Part shown: positions 35,089 to 44,904 of the stretch, one piece after another | Position numbering within the stretch: the first letter of the stretch is position 1 | Layout: each line of letters starts with the position of its first letter | Origin: Flectobacillus major DSM 103 | Lineage (GTDB): Bacteria > Bacteroidota > Bacteroidia > Cytophagales > Spirosomataceae | Reading direction: 5' to 3' | Assembly (NCBI RefSeq): GCF_000427405.1 | Contig: NZ_KE386491.1 | Coordinates: forward strand, 3,791,812 to 3,855,811 | DNA: 64,000 nucleotides | The notes under the pieces: generated by a model | Told to the model about the DNA's origin: nothing | Seen by the model: the letters and a program-made list of their open reading frames with translations, nothing else | Databases searched by the model: none | Position numbers and translations under genes: made by a program

Positions 35089-36528
35089 ATGAATAGCATT
35101 TTATTAGTAATCCTGATTGTACTGGTGCTTATTAATATCTGGATAACATTTGCTCGTAAATCAGAACCTAAAAATGAAGAGCTGAAATTTGAGGTTCAAA
35201 AAATAAGTTATGATTTAGTTAAGTTACAGAATATCCTGCGTGACGAACTAACCAATAACCGAGAAGAGAATCGTCGTGCGTCTCAGGATAGTCGTAAAGA
35301 AATCAGTCTGGCTTTTAATACTTTAGGACAAAATGTATTACAAAATAGTAGCCATTTGAATGCTGCTCAGAATAACCAGTTTGAGACATTTTCAAAGCAG
35401 CTTGGCTTTTTTATACAAAATGTAGAAGAAAAAATGCTTCGTTTGCAAAATACCCTACAACTTTTGGGCAAAGAAAACCGAGAGGAAATAACCCTAGCTC
35501 GTCAGGGTACAGAAAAGCAGCTCGACAAAATTCGTGAAACAGTAGCCCAGCAACTACAAACCCTACAAAGTGAAAATGCCAAGAAATTAGAAGAAATGCG
35601 TAATACTGTGGATGAAAAACTCCAGTCAACCGTCGAAAAGCGATTTAATGAATCGTTCAAAATTATTAGCGAACGCCTCGAACAAGTACACAAAGGGCTT
35701 GGCGAAATGCAAACGTTAGCTTCGGGAGTAGGCGACCTCAAAAAAGTATTAACTAATGTAAAAACACGTGGTAATCTTGGCGAAATACAACTTGGGGCTA
35801 TACTAGAGCAAATCCTCTCGCCAGAACAATACGAACAAAATGTGAGTGTAAAAGCAGGAAGTCAAGAAAGGGTAGAATATGCCATTAAATTACCTAACAA
35901 AAACGAGGACTCGCAAGCAGTATTATTACCCATCGACTCGAAGTTTCCTAATGAAGATTATCAGCGACTACTAGAGGCTTATGACAACGCAGGGGTATTG
36001 AGTACCAAAGCGATAGAAGATATATCAAAACAATTTGAGAATGCCATCAAGAAAAATGCCAAGGATATTAAAGACAAATACCTCAATCCTCCGCACACAA
36101 CAGACTTTGCCATTATGTTTGTACCAACCGAGGGGCTGTATGCCGAGATACTTAGACGAACAGGGCTTTTTGAGACCCTACAACGAGATTACCGTATTTC
36201 GGTAGTAGGGCCAACTAATTTAGCGGCATTTTTGAGTAGCTTGCAAATGGGTTTCCGCACATTGGCAATTGAAAAACGTTCGAGTGAAGTATGGGAGGTA
36301 TTGGGAGCTGTCAAAACAGAGTTTGGGAACTTTGGGCGAGTGCTTGGCAAAACCAAAAAGAAACTACAAGAAGCTACCAATGTGATTGACCAAGCCGAAA
36401 TTCGGAGTAGAGCAATAGAACGAAAACTCAGAACAGTACAGGAGCTGCCCCAAGACCAAGCTACCTTGCTATTAGGCGAATCCATAGAAATAGAATTAGA
36501 TAATAGAGCTACCGAAGATGAAGACTAA
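35089..36528 (+). CDS. rmuC: DNA recombination protein RmuC
   Basis: 479 residues from the ATG at 35089 (a GTG two codons earlier is also in frame). N-terminal membrane helix (residues 4-20), a long coiled coil (~25-210), then the RmuC domain (LGEIQLGAILEQILSPEQYEQNV, LLPIDSKFPNEDYQRL, KYLNPPHTTDFAIMFVPTEGLYAEIL) of PDDEXK-like fold. RmuC limits DNA inversions and rearrangements. Stand-alone gene. Confidence 0.95.
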   Translation: MNSILLVILIVLVLINIWITFARKSEPKNEELKFEVQKISYDLVKLQNILRDELTNNREENRRASQDSRKEISLAFNTLGQNVLQNSSHLNAAQNNQFETFSKQLGFFIQNVEEKMLRLQNTLQLLGKENREEITLARQGTEKQLDKIRETVAQQLQTLQSENAKKLEEMRNTVDEKLQSTVEKRFNESFKIISERLEQVHKGLGEMQTLASGVGDLKKVLTNVKTRGNLGEIQLGAILEQILSPEQYEQNVSVKAGSQERVEYAIKLPNKNEDSQAVLLPIDSKFPNEDYQRLLEAYDNAGVLSTKAIEDISKQFENAIKKNAKDIKDKYLNPPHTTDFAIMFVPTEGLYAEILRRTGLFETLQRDYRISVVGPTNLAAFLSSLQMGFRTLAIEKRSSEVWEVLGAVKTEFGNFGRVLGKTKKKLQEATNVIDQAEIRSRAIERKLRTVQELPQDQATLLLGESIEIELDNRATEDED

Positions 36529-36598
36529 TAGGAAGGAACATTTTTGATAAAACTTACCTTATATAAATGTCTTTAAAAACATCAAAACCAATTTTAAC

Positions 36599-37636
36599 AT
36601 GGAATACAGACAATTAGGGGCATCGGGACTAAATGTGCCTGTGCTTAGTTTTGGTACTGCTACATTTGGCGGAGGTAACGATTTCTTTAAGGCTTGGGGC
36701 AGTACTCAGGTCGATGAGGCAACTCGCTTAGTAGATATTTGTCTCGAAGCAGGGCTTAATTTTTTTGATACAGCCGATGTTTATTCACAAGGACTTTCTG
36801 AAGAAATATTGGGTAAAGCTCTTGTTGGTAAAAGAGCCCAATCTATTATTTCTACAAAAGCTACTTTTCCTTTTGGCGATGGCCCCAACAATCAAGGTTC
36901 GTCACGTCACCGCTTAATTACACAAGTAGAAGGTAGCCTAAAGCGTTTACAAACTGACTATATCGACTTATTTCACATGCACGGATTTGATGGCAATACG
37001 CCTATCGAAGAAACGCTTCGTGCATTAGACGATTTGATTCAAAGTGGCAAAATTCGTTATATCGCGGCCTCTAATTTTTCGGGATGGCACTTGATGAAAT
37101 CATTGGCCTTATCAGACAAATACGGTTGGAATCGTTATGTGGCTCATCAGGTATATTATTCGTTGGCCAACCGTGAGTACGAATGGGAACTAATGCCTTT
37201 GGGTATCGACCAGCAAGTAGGAGGAATTATTTGGTCGCCATTGGCGGCTGGCCGCTTGGGAGGTAAATACCGACGTAATCAACCTTTACCACAAGATAGC
37301 CGTGTGGCTCAGGGCGGAAGCCCGATTCCACAGGCTGTTATTGATAATGAGGTTTTTTATAACATTATAGATACCCTCGACGAAGTAGCCGAAGAAACAG
37401 GCAAAAGCCTAGCACAAGTAGCCATTAATTGGCTTTTGCAGCGTCCGACAGTTTCGAGTATTATTATTGGGGCTCGCAATGAAGAACAGCTTGTCCAAAA
37501 TCTTGGAGCTGTAGGGTGGAATCTTTCGGTAGAACAAGTTAAAAAGCTAGACCAAGCCAGCGAAATACCAACGATTTATCCGTATTGGCATCAACGCCAA
37601 AATACCCAACTGAACCCTTTACCTAAATTTTATTAA
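36599..37636 (+). CDS. aldo/keto reductase
   Basis: 345 residues, TIM-barrel NADPH-dependent oxidoreductase. The catalytic Asp/Tyr region FFDTADVYSQGLSEEILG and the Lys STKATFPFG are visible, as is DLFHMHGFDG (His) and the NADPH phosphate-binding IIIGARNEEQL. It resembles the YajO/Tas-like AKR subfamily. Substrate unknown; single gene. Confidence 0.93.
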   Translation: MEYRQLGASGLNVPVLSFGTATFGGGNDFFKAWGSTQVDEATRLVDICLEAGLNFFDTADVYSQGLSEEILGKALVGKRAQSIISTKATFPFGDGPNNQGSSRHRLITQVEGSLKRLQTDYIDLFHMHGFDGNTPIEETLRALDDLIQSGKIRYIAASNFSGWHLMKSLALSDKYGWNRYVAHQVYYSLANREYEWELMPLGIDQQVGGIIWSPLAAGRLGGKYRRNQPLPQDSRVAQGGSPIPQAVIDNEVFYNIIDTLDEVAEETGKSLAQVAINWLLQRPTVSSIIIGARNEEQLVQNLGAVGWNLSVEQVKKLDQASEIPTIYPYWHQRQNTQLNPLPKFY

Positions 37637-37718
37637 TTTGGTGTGTATTACCTTAAAGAACAAACTACGTTTTCAAGAAAGAATGAATTATGCACCTTTC
37701 TGAAAAGGATTCAGTAAT

Positions 37719-37773
37719 AAAATAATCCCCAAGAGAACAGGCTACTTATGTCTATTTCTCTGGGGATTATTTT
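37719..37773. terminator. terminator between convergent genes
   Basis: AATAATCCCCAAGAGA (37721-37736) pairs with TCTCTGGGGATTATT (37757-37771), one bulge, flanked by A- and T-runs. Confidence 0.75.
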
Positions 37774-37785
37774 ATGATAGGCTAC

Positions 37786-38667
37786 TCAAATATCGCCGTA
37801 GTTTACCTGAAAACACGGCAACCTCATTACTAATCGCCAAAAATCAACAAGGTCTGGGTGGTTTTCTAAAACCAATTTTATCCAAAAGCGGTCTTGAATA
37901 TGTTGTTCAAAGAGTTCTTTTTTGACGATAGTATCCTTTCTGGAGTCCCCTATGGGTCGCATCAATAAAGCATTGTAAGCGATATTATTATAAGCTAGCC
38001 AGTTGGTGGTTGGTCTTCGAGCATTTTCATCTCTTGTTGTCAATAAAATAATTTTATATCCTGCCTGATGATAATTTTTGAGTAAATCAGCTACCGATTC
38101 ATTGAGCAAGTCAGCCTCGCAACGATATACTTCATGAGGATTTCGCTCGTGCAAAACAGCCAATGTATTATCGACATCACAAATGATAGCTTTGGGCAAA
38201 GAATCATCCTGTTCGATAGGTTGATATAATTCTTCTTTGGATAGAATATGCTGGCGATACATTTTGGCAATTACCGAACTCCCTACTTTTTTATCACGGA
38301 GTTCGTCCCGTTCAATACATACCTCTAGGGTAGTGTCAAATGTTTTGGTTTGAATTTCTACTTTATCTTTAAAAATCTGTTCGTATTTATTTACAGCTTT
38401 CTGAATACGCTCGATAGGGCGTTCCCAAAGATTGGTATCATCAACCACCACATTTTTACCGTGTTTCAAAGCCTCGATAAGCATTATATCACGAAGTTGT
38501 TCTACAAACTGCTCATTTTCACGCGAATGCACACTGTTGTCGAGCATGGCCCGCATATCGTCTTTGTTGAGGCGTTTCCATTTCCCTTCCGATTTTTCAA
38601 CAAGTTGTTTGGCAAAGGTAGATTTACCACTGGCGGGTAAACCCTGTAAGATAAGTACAATTTTCAT
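37786..38667 (-). CDS. T4-type polynucleotide kinase/phosphatase
   Basis: 293 residues with two domains. The 5'-kinase domain (1-165) has P-loop G9-x4-GKST17 with K15-S16, then RLNKDDMRAML matching the Asp and Arg that activate the 5'-OH in T4 Pnk. The 3'-phosphatase (HAD) domain (166-293) begins IICDVDNTLAV (catalytic Asp) and continues MRPIGDSRKDTIVKK. In T4-like enzymes the last HAD motif is DDR before VVEMWR; here it reads LENHPDLVDFWR, so the Mg-binding acids are altered. The 5'-kinase should be active; the phosphatase is in doubt. A repair role on DNA or RNA ends is inferred; no ligase gene is adjacent. Confidence 0.88.
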   Translation of the reverse strand: MKIVLILQGLPASGKSTFAKQLVEKSEGKWKRLNKDDMRAMLDNSVHSRENEQFVEQLRDIMLIEALKHGKNVVVDDTNLWERPIERIQKAVNKYEQIFKDKVEIQTKTFDTTLEVCIERDELRDKKVGSSVIAKMYRQHILSKEELYQPIEQDDSLPKAIICDVDNTLAVLHERNPHEVYRCEADLLNESVADLLKNYHQAGYKIILLTTRDENARRPTTNWLAYNNIAYNALLMRPIGDSRKDTIVKKELFEQHIQDRFWIKLVLENHPDLVDFWRLVMRLPCFQVNYGDI

Positions 38668-38681
38668 AGACTATTATCAAT

Positions 38682-38708
38682 AAAAAACGCCCTAAACAAG
38701 GGCGTTTT
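38682..38708 (-). terminator. lon terminator overlapping the stop codon
   Basis: AAAACGCCC/GGGCGTTTT arms (38684-38692 and 38700-38708) with a 7-nt loop and a T-run on the reverse strand. The stem begins inside the last Lon codons (stop at 38692-38694). Confidence 0.85.
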
Positions 38709-41178
38709 CTTTTTTATCTTCAGGAAAAACAAACTTAATAGGTCTTGCCACCTTTTCTTTGAGTAAAGCTATTTCGAGAACTTCATCAACGTTATCCACA
38801 AAGTGAAAAGTAAGGTCAGCAATATAAGCTGGAGTTATTTCTTCGATGTCTTTTTTATTTTTGTTACAAAGAATAATTTCCTTAATTCCTGCTCGTTTGG
38901 CAGCCAGAATTTTTTCTTTGATACCACCTACTGGCAAAACTTTTCCACGAAGTGTAACTTCGCCAGTCATGGCCAAATGAGGTTTTATCTTACGTTGTGT
39001 CAAAGCCGAAGCAATTGACGTTGTCATAGTAATACCTGCCGATGGACCGTCTTTGGGTACAGCACCTGCTGGCACGTGAATATGCAAATTATAATAATCA
39101 AAAATTCGGTAGTCGATGGCATAGTCGTCGGCATGAGCACGCAAATACGAGAGAGCTGCCATGGCCGATTCTTTCATGACATCGCCCAGTTGCCCCGAAA
39201 GTGTGAGGCCACCCTTGCCACGATTAAGAATAGATTCAATAAACAGGATATCGCCACCAACGGGTGTCCACGCCAAGCCAGTAACTACACCAGCCACATC
39301 GTTGCTTTCATAAATATCTTTATCGAAAATCTCAGTACCTAATAATTTTACAACGTCATCAGCCTTTACCGTTTTAGGGTATTCTTCCTCCATTGCAATC
39401 GACTTCGTAATCTTTCTGACAAGCTTTCCAACTTCTTGTTCAAGCTTTCTTACGCCCGACTCGCGGGTATATCCCTCAACCACCTTTTGAATAGCAGCAT
39501 CGGTAATTGTAATACTTTTAGGGTCAAGGCCGTGTTCTTGTTTTTGTTTAGGCACAAGGTGTTTTTTAGCGATTTGCACCTTCTCTTCCATGGTATAACC
39601 ACTAATGTCGATAATCTCCATACGGTCACGAAGAGCCGAGTGGATTGTGTCTAGGGAGTTGGCCGTTGCAATAAATAGCACCTTCGACAAATCGTATTCT
39701 ACCTCTAAGTAATTATCTAAAAAGGCATTGTTTTGTTCAGGGTCTAGTACCTCCAACAACGCCGACGACGGGTCGCCACGGTGGTCAGTACCTACTTTAT
39801 CTATTTCGTCAAGGATAAACACAGGGTTTGAAGAACCAGCCTTTTTGATATTTTGGATAACCTTACCAGGCATAGCCCCTATATAGGTTTTGCGGTGTCC
39901 TCTAATTTCGGATTCGTCATGAAGCCCACCCAAGGCCATCCGAACGTACTTACGGCCAAGAGCTTTGGCTACCGACTTACCCAAAGAGGTTTTACCAACA
40001 CCAGGAGGTCCATATAAGCACAAAATTGGGGCTTTCATATTGCCTTTCATTTTTAAGACAGCAAGGTATTCGATAATACGTTCTTTTACCTTTTCTAGCC
40101 CAAAGTGGTCGGCATCAAGAATTTTTTGAGCTTTTTTCAGGTCAAAATTATCCTTGGTGTATTCGCTCCAAGGTAAGTCTACGAGTAGCTCAACGTTATT
40201 GATAAGCATTGAATACTCGGGCGACATCGAGTTGGTGCGTTGTAATTTACCAAGTTCTTTTTGGAAATGGTCGGCTATTTCTTTCGTCCATTTTTTATTA
40301 GCACCTTTGGCACGTAATTTATCAATTTCGGCCTCGGGGCTATCGACGCCCAATTCCTCCTGTAATACCTTAATTTGCTGACGCAAATAATAGTCTCGCT
40401 GCTGTTGATCAATATCGCTACTTGCTTTGCTCTGAATTTCTCGTTTGAGTTCTAGCAAATCAATATCGGTCATCATATATTCAAGCAACTTTTGGGCTTG
40501 TTCAATACCGCTAAAAGTTTCGAGAAGTTGTTGTTTTTCGGCCAATTCAGCATTGATATTAGCCGAAAGAAAATGAATCAAAAAGCTTGGCGACTCAATA
40601 TTGTCGAGAGCAATCTGGGCTTCTCTTGGTATTTCAGGATTCAAGAAAAGGATTTTCGAGGCAGCTTCTCTCAATGACTGCACTAATGCCTTGTTTTCTC
40701 GGTTGAGTTTTACAGGGAAATTATCGTCTATATAACTCACTTTTGCTAACAAATGGGGTTCTGTTTTGATATACTCTTGTACCTCAAAGCGTTTACGACC
40801 TTGAACAATGATAGTGATATTGCCACCTGGCAAGACAATCATTTTCAAGATATGTGCCACTGTTCCAACTTTGTATAAATCGTCACCAACAGGTTCTTCT
40901 TTACTAGGATTTGCTTGCGTAATTACCCCAATGGTACGGTCGCCTTTGTAGGCTTTTTTTACAAGACGCACAGATTTTTGTCGACCAACGGTAATAGGAA
41001 TCACCATTCCTGGAAATAAAATAATATTGCGGATAGGAAGAATAGGTAATTCATTTGATAGTTTGCCTAGTTTCTCATCATCTATCTGCTCGGCACCAAG
41101 TGGTATCAGCTCTATCCCATCGAAATCCGAAATTTCGGCGAGTTGTAGATTATTTAAGAATTTTTTATTGTAGCTCAT
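38692..41178 (-). CDS. lon: ATP-dependent protease La (Lon)
   Basis: 828 residues. N-terminal substrate-binding LON domain (45-240, [21 protein letters not shown]), AAA+ domain with Walker [10 protein letters not shown] near 390, FILDEIDK Walker B, and the C-terminal protease with the Ser-Lys dyad: S in [11 protein letters not shown] (~711) and K in [15 protein letters not shown] (~754). Degrades misfolded and regulatory proteins. The 5' region contains a palindrome at 41316-41332. Full-length. Confidence 0.97.
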   Translation of the reverse strand: MSYNKKFLNNLQLAEISDFDGIELIPLGAEQIDDEKLGKLSNELPILPIRNIILFPGMVIPITVGRQKSVRLVKKAYKGDRTIGVITQANPSKEEPVGDDLYKVGTVAHILKMIVLPGGNITIIVQGRKRFEVQEYIKTEPHLLAKVSYIDDNFPVKLNRENKALVQSLREAASKILFLNPEIPREAQIALDNIESPSFLIHFLSANINAELAEKQQLLETFSGIEQAQKLLEYMMTDIDLLELKREIQSKASSDIDQQQRDYYLRQQIKVLQEELGVDSPEAEIDKLRAKGANKKWTKEIADHFQKELGKLQRTNSMSPEYSMLINNVELLVDLPWSEYTKDNFDLKKAQKILDADHFGLEKVKERIIEYLAVLKMKGNMKAPILCLYGPPGVGKTSLGKSVAKALGRKYVRMALGGLHDESEIRGHRKTYIGAMPGKVIQNIKKAGSSNPVFILDEIDKVGTDHRGDPSSALLEVLDPEQNNAFLDNYLEVEYDLSKVLFIATANSLDTIHSALRDRMEIIDISGYTMEEKVQIAKKHLVPKQKQEHGLDPKSITITDAAIQKVVEGYTRESGVRKLEQEVGKLVRKITKSIAMEEEYPKTVKADDVVKLLGTEIFDKDIYESNDVAGVVTGLAWTPVGGDILFIESILNRGKGGLTLSGQLGDVMKESAMAALSYLRAHADDYAIDYRIFDYYNLHIHVPAGAVPKDGPSAGITMTTSIASALTQRKIKPHLAMTGEVTLRGKVLPVGGIKEKILAAKRAGIKEIILCNKNKKDIEEITPAYIADLTFHFVDNVDEVLEIALLKEKVARPIKFVFPEDKKENALV

Positions 41179-41682
41179 GTTCTCCTTTCAAAAATATTGG
41201 ATAAGCGGTAAGGGATTATACAGTGGTTAAATAAGTTTTAGAAATGGTAAGTTTGGAATCTTAAACTTCAGTAAGGTTATATTTAAGTATATATTATGCA
41301 GTAATATTACCGCCCTCTGCCATATTGGCAGAAACTCCCTAAAATTACATTTAATTGTTCTCACTTCAAAAGCGAATTATTTAAAGGTCAAAAGCTATGC
41401 CAATATAATTATTGTCAGCCTTTTTACAGAATAATCTAGCTATTCTTTAGCAATTCAATTATTTAACGTAAAATTTTAAAGTTCTTGATAAAGTAAAACG
41501 GGCTTGAGGCCTATAAAATTATACATGCTTATTGATCGATTGAGTAGACCCTCTATTGAAGAAGCGAAACTAATAGATATTTACTATTTAACAACTGAAA
41601 AATAGGATTAATTCAAGTTGTGTGCTTGAAAAATTTGTGTTTTATCAAAGAGAAGACTATTTTTAGACAAACCCTACTTTTC
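41179..41682. other. gene-free divergent region lon / purine permease
   Basis: About 500 bp between two divergent genes. It holds the palindrome TCTGCCATATTGGCAGA at 41316-41332 (7-bp arms, 3-bp centre), 138 bp before the lon ATG, and AT-rich DNA with no open frame. In-frame GTG at 41620 would extend the permease by 21 residues that are not permease-like. Confidence 0.6.
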
Positions 41683-42993
41683 ATGACAACTAAAGTATCT
41701 TCAAGCAAGACCGAAATCCTTGCTGGTATCAGTTCTTTTTTGGCTACTATGTATATTATTGTAGTCAATCCGTCTATTCTTAGCCAAGCAGGTATGCCCT
41801 TCAATTCGGTACTAACAGCCACCGTATTGCTGAGTTTTTTCTGTAGCTTGATGATGGGTATTTATGCCAAAAACCCTATTGTTGTAGCTCCAGGCATGGG
41901 TATGAATGCGTTTTTTACCTTTACGGCTGTAAAAGGCTTGGGTATTAGCTATCAGATAGCCTTAGGGGCTGTATTCTGGGCAGGCGTTATTTTTGTGCTA
42001 TTATCTGTTCTGAATGTACGCACCTATATTGTACGTGCTATTCCACAACCTTTGCGGTTTGCGATTTCGGCGGGTATTGGGTTATTTATTAGTTTGATTG
42101 GTCTCGAAAATGCGAAGTTTATTATTGCCAATCCTGCTACATTGGTTGGTATTGCCAATTTTCATGACTCTATTATTTTGACTTTCTTAGTGGGGTTATT
42201 TATTACTTCTATTCTTGTGATTCGTCGGGTTAGAGGCGGTATTATTATTGGTATTTTGGCTACTACTTTACTGGCTTTGCCTATTGGTAGAGTTTGGGGC
42301 GATGCCTCGGCTATCAATTTTGGGCAAGCTACTCTTGTGAATTGGAAAGGGGTATTTTCTTCGCCCGACTTTGGGTTAGTCTTCCAGCTTGATTTAGTTA
42401 ATTCGCTCAAGCTATCGTTATTCCCTGTTGTTTTTGCTTTTGTTTTTACTGATATGTTCGACAGTATTTCAACATTTGTGGGACTTGCCGAAGCTGCCGA
42501 CTTATATGACGAAAATGGCGAGCCTCGTAATGTCAAAAAATCATTAATGACCGACGCCGTGGCTACCTTACTAGCAGGTATTTTGGGTACAAGCCCCGGT
42601 ACAGCATATATAGAATCGGCTGTTGGTATTGAACAAGGTGGTAGAACGGGTCTTACTGCCATAACGGCAGGTATTTTATTTTTACCTTTTATGTTTTTAT
42701 CGCCACTATTATCTATCATTCCAGCTATTGCAACTGCTCCAGCATTGGTTATTGTAGGGGTTTTTATGATGAAACCTGTTACTAAAATCAACTGGTCGAA
42801 ACTTGATGATGCTATTCCTGCTTTTTTGGCTCTTATTCTTATTCCTTTTTCTTATTCAATAACGCAGGGAATTATTTGGGGCTTTTTGAGTTGGACTATC
42901 TTGAAAGTGGCAATTGGTAAGCACAAAGAAGTGTCGTTGGCTTTATGGGTTATTGACTTATTCGCTATAATCGCCCTAACATGGGGGCATTAG
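41683..42993 (+). CDS. NCS2-family purine permease (AzgA-type)
   Basis: 436 residues from the ATG at 41683, about 12 transmembrane helices. AzgA signature motifs are present: NPIVVAPGMGMNAFFTF, a conserved GTSPGTAYIESAVGIEQGGRTGL in the middle helices, and FTDMFDSISTFVGLAEAADL. Transports guanine/hypoxanthine/adenine with protons. It is followed 63 bp later by the exported MTA/SAH nucleosidase-like gene, so the pair could salvage purines from adenosine-containing thioethers. Confidence 0.92.
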   Translation: MTTKVSSSKTEILAGISSFLATMYIIVVNPSILSQAGMPFNSVLTATVLLSFFCSLMMGIYAKNPIVVAPGMGMNAFFTFTAVKGLGISYQIALGAVFWAGVIFVLLSVLNVRTYIVRAIPQPLRFAISAGIGLFISLIGLENAKFIIANPATLVGIANFHDSIILTFLVGLFITSILVIRRVRGGIIIGILATTLLALPIGRVWGDASAINFGQATLVNWKGVFSSPDFGLVFQLDLVNSLKLSLFPVVFAFVFTDMFDSISTFVGLAEAADLYDENGEPRNVKKSLMTDAVATLLAGILGTSPGTAYIESAVGIEQGGRTGLTAITAGILFLPFMFLSPLLSIIPAIATAPALVIVGVFMMKPVTKINWSKLDDAIPAFLALILIPFSYSITQGIIWGFLSWTILKVAIGKHKEVSLALWVIDLFAIIALTWGH

Positions 42994-43056
42994 TGGCAGG
43001 CATAGAGTTAAGTTGTCTACCACTTCAATTTTCAACAAACGATTAAATAGACTATT

Positions 43057-43869
43057 ATGCAAATGATTACCCAAAAACTAGTAGGGCTACTTTTGGTTCT
43101 ATGTATTAGCCATGCTGTTATGGCTCAAAAACCACTTACAGCTATTGTAGGGGCTTTTAATGCTGAAATTCAGTTGCTTGAAGATTCCTTGAAGAATAGA
43201 CAAGAACATCGTATTAAAGGCGTTCGTTTCTTAACGGGAGAATTGAGAGGAATGCCCGTAGTATTAGCTTTGACAGGTGTTGGAAAGGTAAATGCAGCCA
43301 TGACCACTACTTTATTGATGACCCACTGGCAGCCCAAGCAATTATTGTTTACGGGCATTGCGGGAGGTGTTCATCAAGACCTATCCCCGGGCGATATTGT
43401 TATTGCTCAATCATGTGTTCATCACGACTTTGGACATCTCCAAGCCGAAGGTATTACTTTGCGTCCAACCCGAAATCCAGCCACGCTTATTCCCAATCCG
43501 ATTTATATTCCTGCCGATACAATGCTATTGCAATTGGCTCAAAAAGTATTTGTTAGTTGCCCATATCAGGCTGTAGGCAAAAATAATCGGATGCCCAAAG
43601 TTATGACAGGTATTATAGCAACAGGCGATGTATTTGTTAATTCTAAGCCAAAAGTAGACGAATTACGCAATAAAATAAAAGCTGATGCTATAGAAATGGA
43701 AGGAGCAGCTGTGGCTCAGGTATGTTGGCAGATGCAAGTACCTTGCTTGGTATTGAGAAGTATTAGCGATAATGCCAATGGACAAGCACATCAGGATATG
43801 CCTAATTTTGAAAAAATAGCAGCCTATAATTCAGCAAGTTTGGTATTGGGTATTTTAGCCAAATTATAG
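43057..43869 (+). CDS. exported MTA/SAH nucleosidase-like phosphorylase-fold protein
   Basis: 270 residues. A signal peptide (residues 1-23, cleavage after HAVMA) precedes the PNP_UDP fold: AIVGAFNAEIQLLEDSL (catalytic-loop Glu), FTGIAGGV, IATGDVFVNS, and ADAIEMEGAAVAQVCW with the ribose-binding Met-Glu and C-terminal RSISDNANG (catalytic Asp). Cytosolic MTAN lacks a signal peptide, so this protein is probably periplasmic. Adjacent purine permease supports a role in adenine release. Confidence 0.85.
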   Translation: MQMITQKLVGLLLVLCISHAVMAQKPLTAIVGAFNAEIQLLEDSLKNRQEHRIKGVRFLTGELRGMPVVLALTGVGKVNAAMTTTLLMTHWQPKQLLFTGIAGGVHQDLSPGDIVIAQSCVHHDFGHLQAEGITLRPTRNPATLIPNPIYIPADTMLLQLAQKVFVSCPYQAVGKNNRMPKVMTGIIATGDVFVNSKPKVDELRNKIKADAIEMEGAAVAQVCWQMQVPCLVLRSISDNANGQAHQDMPNFEKIAAYNSASLVLGILAKL

Positions 43870-43928
43870 TTGTGCCAGAGTTATCCACGGTGAGCGAAAA
43901 TTGTGGATAACTTTTGTGGGTAATACAC

Positions 43929-43964
43929 AAAAAAAGCTCACAGTAGCAACTATTGAGCTTTTTT
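43929..43964. terminator. terminator between convergent genes
   Basis: AAAAAAGCTCA / TGAGCTTTTTT arms around a 13-nt loop (43930-43964), T-runs on both strands, between the nucleosidase-like gene and cobA. Confidence 0.8.
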
Positions 43965-44041
43965 AAATACCTAACCACTAATACTCTTTTGTATAAAATC
44001 AGTGTTGATTTTATCTATATGATAGAATATGCCAGAAGGCA

Positions 44042-44824
44042 TTATGCTTCGTTTGAAAAAAAGTTCTGTAATTCATCGACTGAAACGTATTTTACCACTT
44101 CACCCAAAACGATAACGGCAGGATTGGCAAGATTATTTCGTTCGGCAACTAATTTAATATTTTTTGCAATGCCAACGCCAACTTTTTGATGAGTGGTTGT
44201 TCCATGCTGAATAATGGCAACGGGCAACTCTTCTCGCTCTAGCTCAGAACAGATGGTAGCAATTTGTTCAAGTTTGTTCATTCCCATCAAAATGACAACC
44301 GTAGCAGATGTTTGTAATGCCAAGCGTAGATCGTTGGAAAGTGAACCATCAGATTTTGTTCCTGTAATAACCCAAAAGCTTTCGCTAACGCCACGGGTTG
44401 TCATCGGAATACCCGCATAGCCAGCTGCAGCAATAGAAGATGAAATGCCAGGTACATAGGCTGTTTCTAAGCCAAATTGCTTAGCATATTCGATTTCCTC
44501 CATACCACGCCCAAATATAAAAGGGTCGCCCCCTTTAAGACGTACTACATGACCATACATATAGGCTTTTTCAACAATCATAAAATTGATAGCATCCTGC
44601 GAATGACTTTCGCCTGGGCGTTTGCCTACATATATGTTCTCACAACTGTTACTACAATAATCCAATAATTCGTTGGCAATCAAAGCATCATATAATACCA
44701 CATCGGCCGACTTCAGAGCTTTGATGGCTTTTACAGTAATCAAATCGGGGTCGCCAGGGCCAGCCCCTACCACAGTAAGGCGAGGTTTAGGCTCTAGTGT
44801 ATGGAAATTTTCTAAATTTATCAT
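44042..44824 (-). CDS. cobA: uroporphyrinogen-III C-methyltransferase
   Basis: 260 residues, SUMT fold. Motifs: VGAGPGDPDLITVKAIKALKSADVVLYDALI at 19-49, the SAM-binding LKGGDPFIFGRGMEE, YVPGISSSIAAAGYAGIPMTTRG, and VILMGMNKLEQ. It makes precorrin-2, the precursor of siroheme, needed by the sulfite reductase encoded just upstream. The CysG dehydrogenase/ferrochelatase part is absent here. The 80-bp gap between the two genes holds a hairpin. Confidence 0.95.
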   Translation of the reverse strand: MINLENFHTLEPKPRLTVVGAGPGDPDLITVKAIKALKSADVVLYDALIANELLDYCSNSCENIYVGKRPGESHSQDAINFMIVEKAYMYGHVVRLKGGDPFIFGRGMEEIEYAKQFGLETAYVPGISSSIAAAGYAGIPMTTRGVSESFWVITGTKSDGSLSNDLRLALQTSATVVILMGMNKLEQIATICSELEREELPVAIIQHGTTTHQKVGVGIAKNIKLVAERNNLANPAVIVLGEVVKYVSVDELQNFFSNEA

Positions 44825-44835
44825 TTCACGAATTA

Positions 44836-44889
44836 AATAAAAAAGGGTGTATTAGCCAATGTTCAAAACATTGACCCTTTACACCCTTT
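44836..44889 (-). terminator. two-tier hairpin between sulfite reductase and cobA
   Basis: Outer stem AAAGGGTGT / ACACCCTTT (44842-44850, 44881-44889) and inner stem CAATGTT / AACATTG (44857-44863, 44867-44873), followed by a T-run on the reverse strand. It should reduce transcription into cobA. Confidence 0.7.
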
Positions 44890-44904
44890 GTCACTAGATT
44901 GAAA

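Noticed and set aside
42162-42791. 209-residue reverse frame across the purine permease
   Set aside because: Low-complexity composition and full overlap with a motif-supported permease; antisense shadow.
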